Positions 9,520 through 17,708 of a stretch of 64,000 bases of DNA are shown here, one piece after another. A program made the translations under genes and the position numbers. The notes under the pieces were generated by a model, which saw nothing but the letters and a program-made list of their open reading frames with translations, did not search any database and was not told the DNA's origin. Positions within the stretch are counted from its first letter, which is position 1. Each line of letters opens with the position of its first letter. This DNA comes from Clostridium massiliamazoniense (GTDB lineage: Bacteria > Bacillota > Clostridia > Clostridiales > Clostridiaceae), in contig NZ_LN879466.1 in NCBI RefSeq assembly GCF_001403635.1, positions 614,449 through 678,448 of the forward strand, given 5' to 3'.

Positions 9520-9669
9520 ATGAGGGATAATTTATTTAAAGAATATAAAATAAATAGTAAAGTTGATAGCATTTTAATTGACAAATATATAAAAATAATA
9601 CCAGAAGAATTAATATCTGTATGGGAGATATACGGATTTGGATCTATATTAAAAGGGACTGTCTCGTAG
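9520..9669 (+). pseudogene. 5' fragment of a GAD-like (Tdi1-type) immunity gene
   Basis: A strong RBS (AGGAGGG, 9507-9513) precedes the ATG three bases after the toxin remnant. Forty-odd codons read as the start of a GAD-like domain: DKYIKIIPEELISVWEIYG then FGSILKG. The frame then runs into unrelated sequence (ACTGTCTCG) and stops at TAG 9667. The break coincides with GGGACTGTCTC, typical of an insertion-sequence end. GAD-like/DUF1851 proteins are the immunity partners of Ntox15 DNases (Tde/Tdi pairs), which supports both calls. Confidence 0.65.
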
Positions 9670-10140
9670 TGGAATTATATTCTAGATTTGAAGACAATCC
9701 TCTTTTTGTGTTTAAATAACTTTTATAGATTTTGTTTAAAATATAATTATGCAAAAAACAAACAAAACCTATGATGTAAATTTAACGAAAAAAATTAATA
9801 CTGCATTAGTTCTAGAATGGAAAATTCTATATATGATTTCTTTGAATTAGATGATGAAAAAATATTATTAAATTTTGGAAACAATAAAATATAAATTAAA
9901 TAATACTGAAAAGAAGAAAGGAAGACCTTATTAATATTTTGATGAACAAATACTAGCCTGTGTAATATATGGGGGACGTAATAACATAATTACTCTAAAA
10001 GAATTTGAATATAAAATTAATAGAGCTACATTATTTAAATATACTATAGGAATTAATAAGGCTCATGATTACTCAACATTATCTTTAAGATTAAATAAAA
10101 TAGAAAGATTCATCAACCTATGTGTAATAAAAAAATAACA
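9655..10140 (+). pseudogene. Transposase remnant of a degenerate insertion sequence
   Basis: Several frames each hold pieces of one transposase. Near 9750 there is QKTNKTYDVNLTKKINTALV; near 9820 NSIYDFFELDDEKILL; and about 9915-10125 KKKGRPY, stop, YFDEQILACVIYGGRNNI, then INRATLFKYTIGINKAHDYS. The GRPxYxxEQILxxVIYG pattern resembles the N-terminal domain of IS1182/IS5-like transposases. No full ORF and no DDE motif survive. The left edge is probably the GGGACTGTCTC at 9655; the right edge is not clear. Its insertion explains the truncated immunity gene. Confidence 0.55.
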
Positions 10141-10358
10141 TAGTAGAAAGAACAAATAGAATGAAAATTATTTTATTATTAATAAAGGTTAAAAAAGGAT
10201 GAAGTAAGTTGATATATGTTATATTCAAGGATATAATTTAAATGGAAAATAATATAAAAAAACTATTTTTTAAATAGTATAGAAAAAGATAGAAGAGAAG
10301 CTTACAGCTAATTAAGTAAAAGATTTAATCACTTTTTATTATTAATGGGGGGACAAAG
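10141..10358. other. AT-rich spacer between IS remnant and LCP gene
   Basis: No gene or clear terminator is seen. It presumably holds the promoter of the LCP gene, whose RBS (GGGGGG at 10347) and ATG at 10359 are well formed. Confidence 0.35.
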
Positions 10359-11348
10359 ATGGAAAGTAGAGTAAATAGGAATAAAAGGAAAAAAAGAAGA
10401 AAGCAAAAAAAACTATGGCCTATAGTTTTAATTAGTATGATAGGGCTTTTTATCGCTACTGTTGGAGGGGGATATTTCTATGTTACTAATATGCTTAATA
10501 AAATGGAAAAAGTAGATATTAACGAAGGGAATTTAGGAATAGATGATGAAATTGGTGGTAGATATAAAAATGTTCAGAATATTGCCTTATTTGGTATAGA
10601 TGCTATTGGAAATGAATATGGGAGATCAGATTCAACAATGGTTCTGACTATAGATAGAGATAATAAAAAAATTAAGCTTACATCATTAATGAGAGATAGT
10701 TACGTTGATATAGATGGACATGGAAAGGATAAGCTTAATCATGCCTATGCTTTTGGGGGACCAGAGTTAGCTATTAAGACAATAAATGAAACTTTTGGAT
10801 TAAATATAAAAGATTTTGCAACTGTTAATTTTTCTTCATTACCAAAAATAATAGATATATTAGGTGGAATAGATATTGATATTGATTCTGAAGAAATAAA
10901 TTACATAAATGATTATATCTATGATATGAATAAGATAAATAAAACTAATGTTCAGAACATAACAAAAACAGGTTTACAACATTTAAATGGAACACAAGCT
11001 ATGGCTTATTGTAGAATAAGATATACATCTGGTGGAGATTATAAGAGAACAGAGCGTCATAGAGAAGTTTTAGAAAAAATATTTGAAGAGGTTCAAACAT
11101 TGTCCCCTTCAAAATATCCAACAATATTAAATGAAATATTACCTATGGTAAAAACAGACTTAAACGCAAATGATATTTTGAGCTTAGGTACTGAAATGCT
11201 TAAAATGAGTAAAAGTATTGAGCAAGAAAGATTTCCAAAAGACAGTGAAAGTTCAGAAACAATGATTAATGGTGTATATTACTTAAAATTTAATGAAGAT
11301 AATACTAAAAAGCAAATCCAAGATTGGATATTTAGAGATTTAAAATAG
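10359..11348 (+). CDS. LytR-CpsA-Psr (LCP) family cell-wall glycopolymer ligase
   Basis: 329 residues. After a very basic N-terminus (NRNKRKKRRKQKK) comes one membrane segment at about 22-42, then the extracytoplasmic LCP domain. Family landmarks are visible: NIALFGID, GRSDSTMVLTIDRD, LTSLMRDSYVDIDGHGKDKLNHAYAFGG in two pieces, GGIDIDID, LNGTQAMAYCRIRYTSGGD, and the R-x-x-R-H-R-E stretch. LCP enzymes transfer lipid-linked wall polymers to peptidoglycan or protein. A close paralogue lies at 14142. A well-formed terminator follows, so it is a single-gene unit. Confidence 0.93.
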   Translation: MESRVNRNKRKKRRKQKKLWPIVLISMIGLFIATVGGGYFYVTNMLNKMEKVDINEGNLGIDDEIGGRYKNVQNIALFGIDAIGNEYGRSDSTMVLTIDRDNKKIKLTSLMRDSYVDIDGHGKDKLNHAYAFGGPELAIKTINETFGLNIKDFATVNFSSLPKIIDILGGIDIDIDSEEINYINDYIYDMNKINKTNVQNITKTGLQHLNGTQAMAYCRIRYTSGGDYKRTERHREVLEKIFEEVQTLSPSKYPTILNEILPMVKTDLNANDILSLGTEMLKMSKSIEQERFPKDSESSETMINGVYYLKFNEDNTKKQIQDWIFRDLK

Positions 11349-11352
11349 TTAA

Positions 11353-11412
11353 AAAACTAAATTGTTTTGAAGTAAAAATAATGTTACTTCTTACAATTTA
11401 GTTTTATTTTTT
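11353..11412 (+). terminator. Terminator of the first LCP gene
   Basis: AAAACTAAATTGT (11353-11365) pairs with ACAATTTAGTTTT (11393-11405). An inner stem GAAGTAA/TTACTTC sits inside it, and TTTTATTTTTTT runs on. Confidence 0.9.
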
Positions 11413-11605
11413 TAGAACTATCAAAATAGTAATAAACTTCATTTTTATTTCTTCAATAAATTTTTCTTTAGTATTTAAAAATATGTATAAAATATTAAAT
11501 TTTCTAAAAATGTATTTTTTTTGTAACTATTTTGAATTAATTGTGTTATACTTGAAGAGTAATAATTTTGAATAATTTATATTTAAAGTAAAATGGAGGG
11601 GTTTG

Positions 11606-12559
11606 ATGAAAAAAATTACTATATGTACTTTAATAATTTTAACATTAGGAATTAGTAATGTAGAAGTGGTATTGGCTAAAAATAGTGAAAACGATTTGAA
11701 ATATAAAATTGATAATATAGAGGAAATATCTGAAGACAAGGAGAAAAATAAAGAAGATTTACAAGAAGAGAGTACGGTTAAAAAGCAAATTGAAGAAGTT
11801 AAAGAAAACAATAAATTAAGAAATAAAGAAGAATCAGTACAACCTTCTGGGTGGACTCTTATAAATAATAGATATTTTTATATAGAGAAAAATGGTAGTT
11901 TCAAAAAGGGTTGGTATAATGATGGGTATGATTGGTATCATTTAGATAATAATACTGGCGAAATGACTACTGGATGGTATTTTGATGGATATGATTATTA
12001 TTATCTAAATGATAACGGAGTAATGGCAACAGATTGGTATTTTGATGGATATGATTATTATTATTTAAATAATAATGGAACAATGGCAACAGGTTGGAAA
12101 GAAATTAATGGAGACTGGTATTACTTAGAATCAAATGGGACAATGGTAACAGGATATAAAACAATCAATGGAACAAGATACTATTTTGATAATTCAGGAA
12201 AAATGGATATTGGTTTAGGTATTGTAGTAGAAGCAAGAAAACATATTGGGAAAAGATATGTTTCAGGTGGGAATGGACCAAATGCCTTTGATTGTTCTGG
12301 ATTAACTAAATATGTATATAATGAAATGGGCATTAATTTAAATAGGACAACTTATGACCAAGTGAAACAAGGTAGATACGTTTCAAGAGATGAATTAAAA
12401 CCAGGTGACTTAGTATTTAGTCATGGACCAGCTAATTCACCGGGACATGTAGGGATATATTCAGGGAATGGTAAATATGTACATGCTGCTAATAGTAGAG
12501 AAGGTGTAATAGAAAGCCCAATATATGGTTATACAACAGCGAGGCGAATAATAGAATAA
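11606..12559 (+). CDS. Secreted NlpC/P60 peptidoglycan hydrolase with wall-binding repeats
   Basis: 317 residues from the ATG at 11606 (GGAGGGG upstream; the TTG one codon earlier is poorly placed). A signal peptide ends near residue 23 (VVLA). A charged linker follows, then five to six tandem wall/choline-binding type repeats of about 20 residues (GWYFDGYDYYYLNDNG, ATGWKEINGDWYYLESNG), and a C-terminal NlpC/P60 domain. The catalytic Cys is in AFDCSGLTKYVY, the His in GHVGIYSG and the third polar residue in YVHAAN. NlpC/P60 enzymes cut D-Glu/diamino acid stem-peptide bonds. Two repeats are nearly identical in DNA (about 11976 and 12036). Confidence 0.92.
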   Translation: MKKITICTLIILTLGISNVEVVLAKNSENDLKYKIDNIEEISEDKEKNKEDLQEESTVKKQIEEVKENNKLRNKEESVQPSGWTLINNRYFYIEKNGSFKKGWYNDGYDWYHLDNNTGEMTTGWYFDGYDYYYLNDNGVMATDWYFDGYDYYYLNNNGTMATGWKEINGDWYYLESNGTMVTGYKTINGTRYYFDNSGKMDIGLGIVVEARKHIGKRYVSGGNGPNAFDCSGLTKYVYNEMGINLNRTTYDQVKQGRYVSRDELKPGDLVFSHGPANSPGHVGIYSGNGKYVHAANSREGVIESPIYGYTTARRIIE

Positions 12560-12678
12560 TAGAATTTTTATTAAGTGTATTTCCTTTATAGTATACAGTT
12601 GAAGTAATATAAAACTGTTACTATGAAGGGGATATTTTTTTATTTTTGCATGTATTTCCTATTATTATCATAATAGTA

Positions 12679-12786
12679 CTATTTACCTGATGTTTTAACC
12701 CATTGATTTTTAATATACTTGCCATTAAAACCACAATAGTAGTCTCCAACCCATTTATTAATATATTTTTTACTAGAATTTCCCCA
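12679..12786 (-). pseudogene. Inverted fragment of a wall-binding repeat protein (C-terminal end)
   Basis: Read on the minus strand, the frame ending in TAG at 12679-12681 encodes KKYINKWVGDYYCGFNG then KYIKNQWVKTSGK. This is the tail of a protein with Trp/Tyr/Gly wall-binding repeats of the same general kind as the NlpC gene upstream. The frame loses sense at about 12787, where a plus-strand LPXTG-protein fragment begins, next to the small palindrome CCCCAGGGG. It looks like the scar of an inversion or recombination between surface-protein genes. Confidence 0.55.
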
Positions 12787-13071
12787 GGGGATACAGAAAA
12801 ACCAGAAACTCCGAATAAACCAAATAACTCAGGGGACATAGAGAAACCAGAAACTTCAGATAAACCAAGTAATCCAGAAGAGTCAGATGAATTGAATAAA
12901 CCTAATGAACAAGATAATAATATTCAAAATGGAGCAAATATTAATCAAATATTAGGTGGTGAAAGATTACCTAAAACTGGAGATGTAGGGGGAATACATT
13001 ATTCTATATTTTCCATGTTAGCTATATCAGCTTTATTTGGTATAAATAAAAAGAGAGAAAATAAAAGATAA
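12787..13071 (+). pseudogene. C-terminal remnant of an LPXTG-anchored surface protein
   Basis: The fragment has no start of its own. It begins with two 15-residue linker repeats (PGDTEKPETPNKPNN, SGDIEKPETSDKPSN), continues through an acidic Asn/Glu linker and ends in a complete sorting signal: LPKTG (12967-12981), a hydrophobic stretch (IFSMLAISALFGI) and a basic tail (NKKRENKR). The ORF can be opened from 12703, but the first part is only the antisense of the inverted wall-repeat fragment. A sortase gene lies convergently just downstream. Confidence 0.65.
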
Positions 13072-13084
13072 ATAAAATAGGCTA

Positions 13085-13140
13085 GGCTATCTCAATATTG
13101 AATACCATTCTGTTTTCTTGATATTCATGTTGAGGTAGCC
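13085..13140. terminator. Bidirectional terminator between LPXTG remnant and sortase
   Basis: GGCTATCTCAA pairs with TTGAGGTAGCC, extended by ATTGAAT/ATTCAT. The convergent genes share it. Confidence 0.7.
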
Positions 13141-13150
13141 ATTATCTATT

Positions 13151-13876
13151 TTACAATTCTTCTTGTGGAATTAATTTTCCATGAATTATAGTTCTAGCAT
13201 CTTTTTTTTCATAACTACAGGTAACTAATGTTAATAGCTTGTCCTCTTTAGTTATAGTAATATCTTTTTTTAATAAGGAATTTTCCATTATATTTTGTGT
13301 ATAGTTGAAAATTGATGATTTATCTTTGGACTTATTTATAGAATAGTGGTGACTAGCATCAGAGTTACCATCAACTATAGAAATTGAAAAAACTTCATAG
13401 GTATATTTATTTTTTTCATCTGATATATGTATTTGATTATTTTCATTAAAAAAGTTCTTATCTTTAAATTTTTCAAGGTTATTAAATAATTTTTGATTTT
13501 TCATATTATGCCCATAGATTATAGTATTAAAGTCATTTTTATAGTTACTTCTATAATCTAAAAATATTGTTCCAGAATCAGAATTCTTTTTTAAAAAGTT
13601 TTTTTGTAAGTAGTAAAAATTATCTGTACTTTGAACAACTGGGTAGTTTATGTTAGTATTTTCAATTTCTATCCATAGTTTATAATCATTGTTTAGATCT
13701 TTTAATTTCTTATAGCTTTCATTTTCATTTTTATTCGTAGATTTAATTTCTTCTACTTCTTTATAAAGTGTTTCTGATTTTTTATAATCTATAAGCTTAG
13801 TGCTAATTTGGTAGGTACAATAAATTAATATAGTTCCTAGTAAAATATTTAACATTAATTTTAGTGATTTATTCAA
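13151..13876 (-). CDS. srtB: Class B sortase (transpeptidase)
   Basis: 241 residues starting at a TTG with GGAGG five bases upstream. Residues about 6-28 form the N-terminal membrane anchor. The catalytic residues are visible: His in YGHNM, Cys in TLVTCSYE and Arg in KKDARTIIHGKL. The spacing and the helical insert after YGHNM fit class B. Class B sortases anchor proteins to the wall or to iron-uptake and pilus systems. The neighbouring LPKTG remnant is a possible former client, but the usual class B signal differs (NPQTN or (S/P)PxTG), so the true substrate is open. Confidence 0.88.
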   Translation of the reverse strand: MNKSLKLMLNILLGTILIYCTYQISTKLIDYKKSETLYKEVEEIKSTNKNENESYKKLKDLNNDYKLWIEIENTNINYPVVQSTDNFYYLQKNFLKKNSDSGTIFLDYRSNYKNDFNTIIYGHNMKNQKLFNNLEKFKDKNFFNENNQIHISDEKNKYTYEVFSISIVDGNSDASHHYSINKSKDKSSIFNYTQNIMENSLLKKDITITKEDKLLTLVTCSYEKKDARTIIHGKLIPQEEL

Positions 13877-13962
13877 TAGAACCTCCTTAATAAAAATTTA
13901 TATTACTTATATTTACAATTATATACTAAATATCCATATTATTAAATAAATTAAGTATCAAT

Positions 13963-14046
13963 TCAAGTAGAGTTTTAAATCTAGCTGAATTTTAGTGTAA
14001 GTTATCGAGAGAATAGTATATGTTTATTTCTGACTTATAGAAGATT
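13963..14046 (+). repeat. Dispersed intergenic repeat, copy A
   Basis: AATTCAAGTAGAGTTTTAA is followed by a GAATTTTAGTG...TGTTTATTTCTGACTTATAGAAG tail. The head resembles the copy at 58330 and the tail resembles those at 16904 and 22188. It lies in the gap ahead of the second LCP gene. Confidence 0.55.
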
Positions 14047-14141
14047 GAGTATTATAGATACTAGTCCTTAGGTAAAAGTAATATAGAATGGAGGTATATT
14101 TTGTTTCTATAAAAAATATAAATGCTTAAGAGGTGAGTTAC

Positions 14142-15082
14142 ATGAGAAAACACAAAAAAATTATAATTATAATTTCATTTTTTATATTAGGCATTATTTC
14201 TTTTTTGTAGGAATGGGGATTTCTGTTTTTAAGTCTATGATTAACAAAGTTGAAAGAACAAATATTGACAATTCTAATTTGGGTATAAATGGTGATTTAG
14301 ATAATCAATATAATGATATAAAAAATATTGCTTTATTTGGAGTTGATAGTACGGAAAATTCAGGACGTTCAGACTCTATAATGATTCTTACAATTAATAA
14401 TAAGGATAATAAATTAAAGATAACATCTTTAATGAGAGATTCTTACGTTAGTATAGATGGACATGGAAAAGATAAATTAAATCATGCCTATGCCTTTGGA
14501 GGACCTGAACTTGCAGTAAGGACTATTAATGAAAATTTTGATTTAAATATAAGTGACTTTATAACAGTAAATTTTTCCTTTTTGCCAAAGGTTATTGATG
14601 CTGTTGGAGGAGTTGAAATTGATGTGGATGGAGAAGAACTTAAATTTATTAATGACTATATAAATGATTTAAATTTTAAAAATAAGACAAATTATGCAAC
14701 TATTAATAAAACTGGATTACAGCATTTAAATGGTACACAAGCTATGGCTTATTGTAGAATAAGGTATACATCAGGTGGAGACTACAAAAGAAGTGATAGA
14801 CATAGAGAGGTATTAGAAAATTTAATTAAAAAATCTACTTCAATATCAGCATTAAAATATCCTGAGTTATTAAGTGAGCTATTACCTATGCTTAAGACTA
14901 GTCTTTCATCAGGAGAGATAATGAATTATGGATTACAAAGTGTAAAGTTAGTTAATTCATTAGAACAAGATAGATATCCAAAGGATGAAAATTCTGAGGA
15001 AGCTATGATTAATAATGTTTACTATTTAAAATTTGATGAAAGAGCAACTATAGAAGCACTTCATAACTGGATTTTTAATTAA
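14142..15082 (+). pseudogene. Second LCP-family gene, frameshifted after its membrane anchor
   Basis: The natural start is the ATG at 14142 behind GAGGTGAG; it encodes a basic start and membrane segment (RKHKKIIIIISFFILGII). The frame then hits TAG at 14208. Adding one T to the T6 run at 14201-14206 restores the reading into the LCP domain (VGMGISVFKS onward), which is fully open to 15082. That domain is closely similar to the LCP protein at 10359 (GHGKDKLNHAYAFGGPEL, LNGTQAMAYCRIRYTSGGD). Without the anchor, the 289-residue product from 14213 would stay in the cytosol. So it is a recent loss, a slippage-controlled gene or a base-call error. Confidence 0.8.
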
Positions 15083-15113
15083 AAAACAAGAATAAAGTAT
15101 TAAGTAAATTTTT

Positions 15114-15230
15114 AGGACTATCTGCAAAGGAGTAGCACATTTTTAAGTAAACAGTAAAAACAAAATTTAAGCAATTATGCTTTGATATTTATAGTGCTAT
15201 GTGCATTTATTTTGAGATAGTCCTGTTTAT
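15114..15230. terminator. Long hairpin between LCP pseudogene and catalase
   Basis: AGGACTATCT (15114-15123) pairs with AGATAGTCCT (15215-15224). An inner GTAGCACAT pairs partly with ATGTGC. It is suitable as a terminator for both convergent genes. GGAGTAGCACATT recurs in the hairpin at 33433. Confidence 0.55.
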
Positions 15231-15244
15231 AGTAAATATAATTT

Positions 15245-16741
15245 TTAAATAGTAAATTTAACTCTTTCTTCTTGGCTTAATTTAGAAAGTTCCTCAACTT
15301 TTTCTACATCTAAGGAAAGTTGTAGAGCAAGTTTCTTACCAAGATCTTCATTCATTTTATAAAATAAAGATACTTGACGGTATGCTATATTTTTCTTAAT
15401 TTCTTTCATATGATCTACTAAGTTATTTAAAAAAGCTTCTTTTTCATCTTCTGATAGCACTCTTTCATAGAGAGCTCTTGGTTGTTCAAAATCAACATCT
15501 GCAATTTCCCTTCTATGTCTTTTAAGCTCACCATCACTAACAATTATAGGAAAATCAAAAGAAATATCAGTTTTTAATCCATCTATACTATTAGGATAGT
15601 AATTTACATCAGGATTTTCTCTATTATCAAATAATTTTCCATCTCTTTGTTTTGTTTTTGCTTTTGCATTTTTGGGTTGATTTATCTTTAAGTTAGTCAC
15701 GTTAGCTCCAATTCTGTATCTATGAGCATCACTATAGGCTAATAATCTTCCTTGAAGAAGTTTATCTGGAGAAGGAGCAATTCCAGGAACTATATGGCTA
15801 GGTGAAAAAGCAACTTGTTCAACTTCTGCAAAATAATTTTCAGGATTTTTATTTAAAGTAAGTTTTCCAACCGGTATAAGTGGGTAATCAGCATGATACC
15901 AAACTTTAGTTACATCAAAAGGATCAAATTTATATTCTTTTGCTTCTTCCTTTGTCATTATTTGAATGTACATTTTCCAACTAGGGTAGTTTCCGTCTGT
16001 AATGGCTTTTTCTAAATCTTCTATAGCGTAATCAGGATTTGTACCTTCTAGTTCTTTTGCTTTAGCAGCAGGTAAATCTTCACGACCTTGCTCAGAAATA
16101 AAGTGATATTTAACCCATACATAATCTTTTTCATCGTTATACCACATATAAGTGTGACTTGAGAAGCCATTCATATGCCTAAAACCTTTAGGTGTGCCAT
16201 AGTCTGTAAATAATATGGTCATTTGATGTAGAGTTTCTGGGTTAAGGGAAGCAAAGTCCCAAAATGCATTATGGTCTTTTAAGTGAGTTTTAGGATTTCT
16301 TTTTTGTGTATGTATGAAATCAGGAAATTTTATAGCATCTCTAATGAAAAATACAGGAGTATTATTTCCTACCATATCATAATTTCCATCTTCAGTATAA
16401 AATTTTAAGGCAAAGCCTCTAGGGTCTCTAGCAGTATCAGCTGAGCCTAACTCTCCACCAACAGTCGAAAATCTTGCAAAAACCTCAGTTTTTTTTCCTA
16501 CTTTTGATAAAAAATTAGCTTTAGTATATTTACTTACATCATGTGTTACTTCAAAGTATCCATGTGCACCGCCACCTTTAGCGTGTACAACTCTTTCTGG
16601 GATTCGTTCTCTATTAAAGTGAGCAAGTTTTTCAGTAAGAAAAACATCTTGAATGAGTGTGTAGCCTTCTTTAGTGGAAAGGCTAGTATTATCATCAGGA
16701 ACAGGAATTCCTTCAGCATTTGTTAGAAAATCATTTTTCAT
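15245..16741 (-). CDS. katA: Monofunctional haem catalase
   Basis: 498 residues, the usual length of a small-subunit catalase, which converts hydrogen peroxide to water and oxygen. Visible: the distal His region (ERVVHAKGGGAHGYFEVTHD), RFSTVGGELGSADTARDPRG with the NADPH/haem pocket, the distal Asn in DMVGNNTPVFFIRD, and the proximal Tyr in LLAYSDAHRYR. The start has GGAGG upstream. It stands alone, with its own promoter and a PerR-like box. A complete catalase is uncommon in Clostridium sensu stricto and points to oxygen tolerance or lateral gain. Confidence 0.97.
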   Translation of the reverse strand: MKNDFLTNAEGIPVPDDNTSLSTKEGYTLIQDVFLTEKLAHFNRERIPERVVHAKGGGAHGYFEVTHDVSKYTKANFLSKVGKKTEVFARFSTVGGELGSADTARDPRGFALKFYTEDGNYDMVGNNTPVFFIRDAIKFPDFIHTQKRNPKTHLKDHNAFWDFASLNPETLHQMTILFTDYGTPKGFRHMNGFSSHTYMWYNDEKDYVWVKYHFISEQGREDLPAAKAKELEGTNPDYAIEDLEKAITDGNYPSWKMYIQIMTKEEAKEYKFDPFDVTKVWYHADYPLIPVGKLTLNKNPENYFAEVEQVAFSPSHIVPGIAPSPDKLLQGRLLAYSDAHRYRIGANVTNLKINQPKNAKAKTKQRDGKLFDNRENPDVNYYPNSIDGLKTDISFDFPIIVSDGELKRHRREIADVDFEQPRALYERVLSEDEKEAFLNNLVDHMKEIKKNIAYRQVSLFYKMNEDLGKKLALQLSLDVEKVEELSKLSQEERVKFTI

Positions 16742-16806
16742 ATTATGCCTCCAAGTTAAATAAATTTTAATCTTTGCAATTCATATATTGCCTTTAATTT
16801 AGTGTT

Positions 16807-16866
16807 AGCATAATAGACTAGTAACATACTATCAACAATAGAAATTTTCTTAGATTATGATTATAA
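16807..16866 (-). promoter_or_regulatory. katA promoter with PerR-like box
   Basis: On the minus strand TTGATA (16830-16835) and TATGCT (16807-16812) are separated by exactly 17 bases. Upstream of the -35, the 15-mer at 16852-16866 has one perfect PerR half-site (ATTATAA) and a weaker second half. PerR control of katA is known in Firmicutes; here it is a sequence-based inference. Confidence 0.55.
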
Positions 16867-16903
16867 AATGAACTTAAATATAAGTAGAATTAAGATTATA
16901 TAT

Positions 16904-16956
16904 GAATTTTAGTGGGAGTTTTGGAAGTTTGTTTATCTATGGCTTATAGAAGAGGG
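16904..16956 (+). repeat. Dispersed intergenic repeat, tail-type copy
   Basis: GAATTTTAGTGGGAGTTTT...TTTGTTTATCTATGGCTTATAGAAG resembles the tails at 13986 and 22188. It occupies the middle of the 390-base gap between katA and the DnaA-N gene; the rest of that gap, apart from the katA promoter, shows nothing. Confidence 0.5.
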
Positions 16957-17130
16957 GGACAGACTATGGTTATAAGGTCAATAATTTTAAAGGCAATTAA
17001 ATATATTGTGATGGAAGAGAAGGTGATAATTAACATTAGATTTTTTTCTTTTTCTAAGGCAAAATAAAATAAAGAAACTTAATTGAAAAGGAATATAGAA
17101 AAACTATATTTGGGAGAGGAGTAGATTTTT

Positions 17131-17379
17131 TTGAAAATGCTAGAACTTTGGGAGAAAACTAAGGAGATTTTAGAAGGAGAATTATCTAAGAATACTTTTG
17201 AAAAGTGGATAAGCCCCTTAGAATTTCATAGTGCATCAAAAGGAGATGAACTTATTTTAATAGCACCAAGTACTTTGAATAAGAGGGAAATAAAGAAATA
17301 CATAAGTTTTATTGACAATACTATTTTCTATAATTTTGATTTATATAAATTAATAACAGTAAGATTTCAAGAAGAGTAA
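17131..17379 (+). CDS. Stand-alone DnaA N-terminal domain (domain I) protein
   Basis: 82 residues that match only domain I of the replication initiator DnaA: LWEKTKEILEGELSKNTFEKW, then ISPLEFHS, LILIAPSTLNKREIKKYI. There is no AAA+ or DNA-binding domain. In DnaA this domain self-associates and binds helicase and regulators, so a free copy could modulate DnaA, but that is inference. I take the TTG at 17131 as start: GGGAGAGGAG ends nine bases before it, while the ATG at 17137 is 15 bases away. It is monocistronic and flanked by repeats. Confidence 0.8.
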   Translation: MKMLELWEKTKEILEGELSKNTFEKWISPLEFHSASKGDELILIAPSTLNKREIKKYISFIDNTIFYNFDLYKLITVRFQEE

Positions 17380-17385
17380 GGTTGA

Positions 17386-17456
17386 GTTAAGTGACTATCT
17401 AAATCTTAATTTATTTATAGGAACTTACTCAGTGAGCAAAGCGAGTCAAGTTTCCT
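17386..17456 (+). repeat. Dispersed intergenic repeat, central module
   Basis: GTGACTATCTAAATCTTAATT...ATAGGAACTTACTCAGTGAGCAAAGCGAGTCAAGTTTCCT is about 85% identical by eye to 21957-22025 inside the full-length copy. It can fold as CTAAAT/ATTTA and AGGAA...TTTCCT stems. More loosely related sequence continues to about 17560. Confidence 0.6.
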
Positions 17457-17637
17457 TTTAAAAGAAGCTCAGTGCTAAAGGAACTGAGTAACTTCAAGTT
17501 ACAAAATTATAGATTTGACTATCAGTCAAACAAAGTGAGTTTAGAAATTTTAGTAACTGTTGTAGAAAAATATTAGAGTTTCTTTACGTAGGTGAGTGGT
17601 CACAAATGGTGAACCTATATAGCTAGATAAAAGCAAA

Positions 17638-17672
17638 GAGGATGTATCTATAATTCGATACATCCTCTTATG
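17638..17672. terminator. Terminator between DnaA-N gene and amino-acid permease
   Basis: GAGGATGTATC (17638-17648) pairs with GATACATCCTC (17657-17667). A closely related stem is at 33481. It can serve both converging directions. Confidence 0.8.
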
Positions 17673-17708
17673 TTTATTATCAATTGAAAATTGATTTAAG
17701 GGTAATAT

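Noticed and set aside
9655-10140. Intact insertion sequence
   Set aside because: Several frameshifts and stops, no DDE motif and no confident terminal repeats; called a remnant instead.
11930-12200. Tandem repeats as a possible CRISPR or satellite
   Set aside because: The repeats are in frame and encode wall-binding units of the NlpC/P60 protein.
12703-12786. 5' extension of the LPKTG ORF
   Set aside because: This part is the antisense of a minus-strand wall-repeat fragment; the plus-strand residues make no family sense and there is no RBS.
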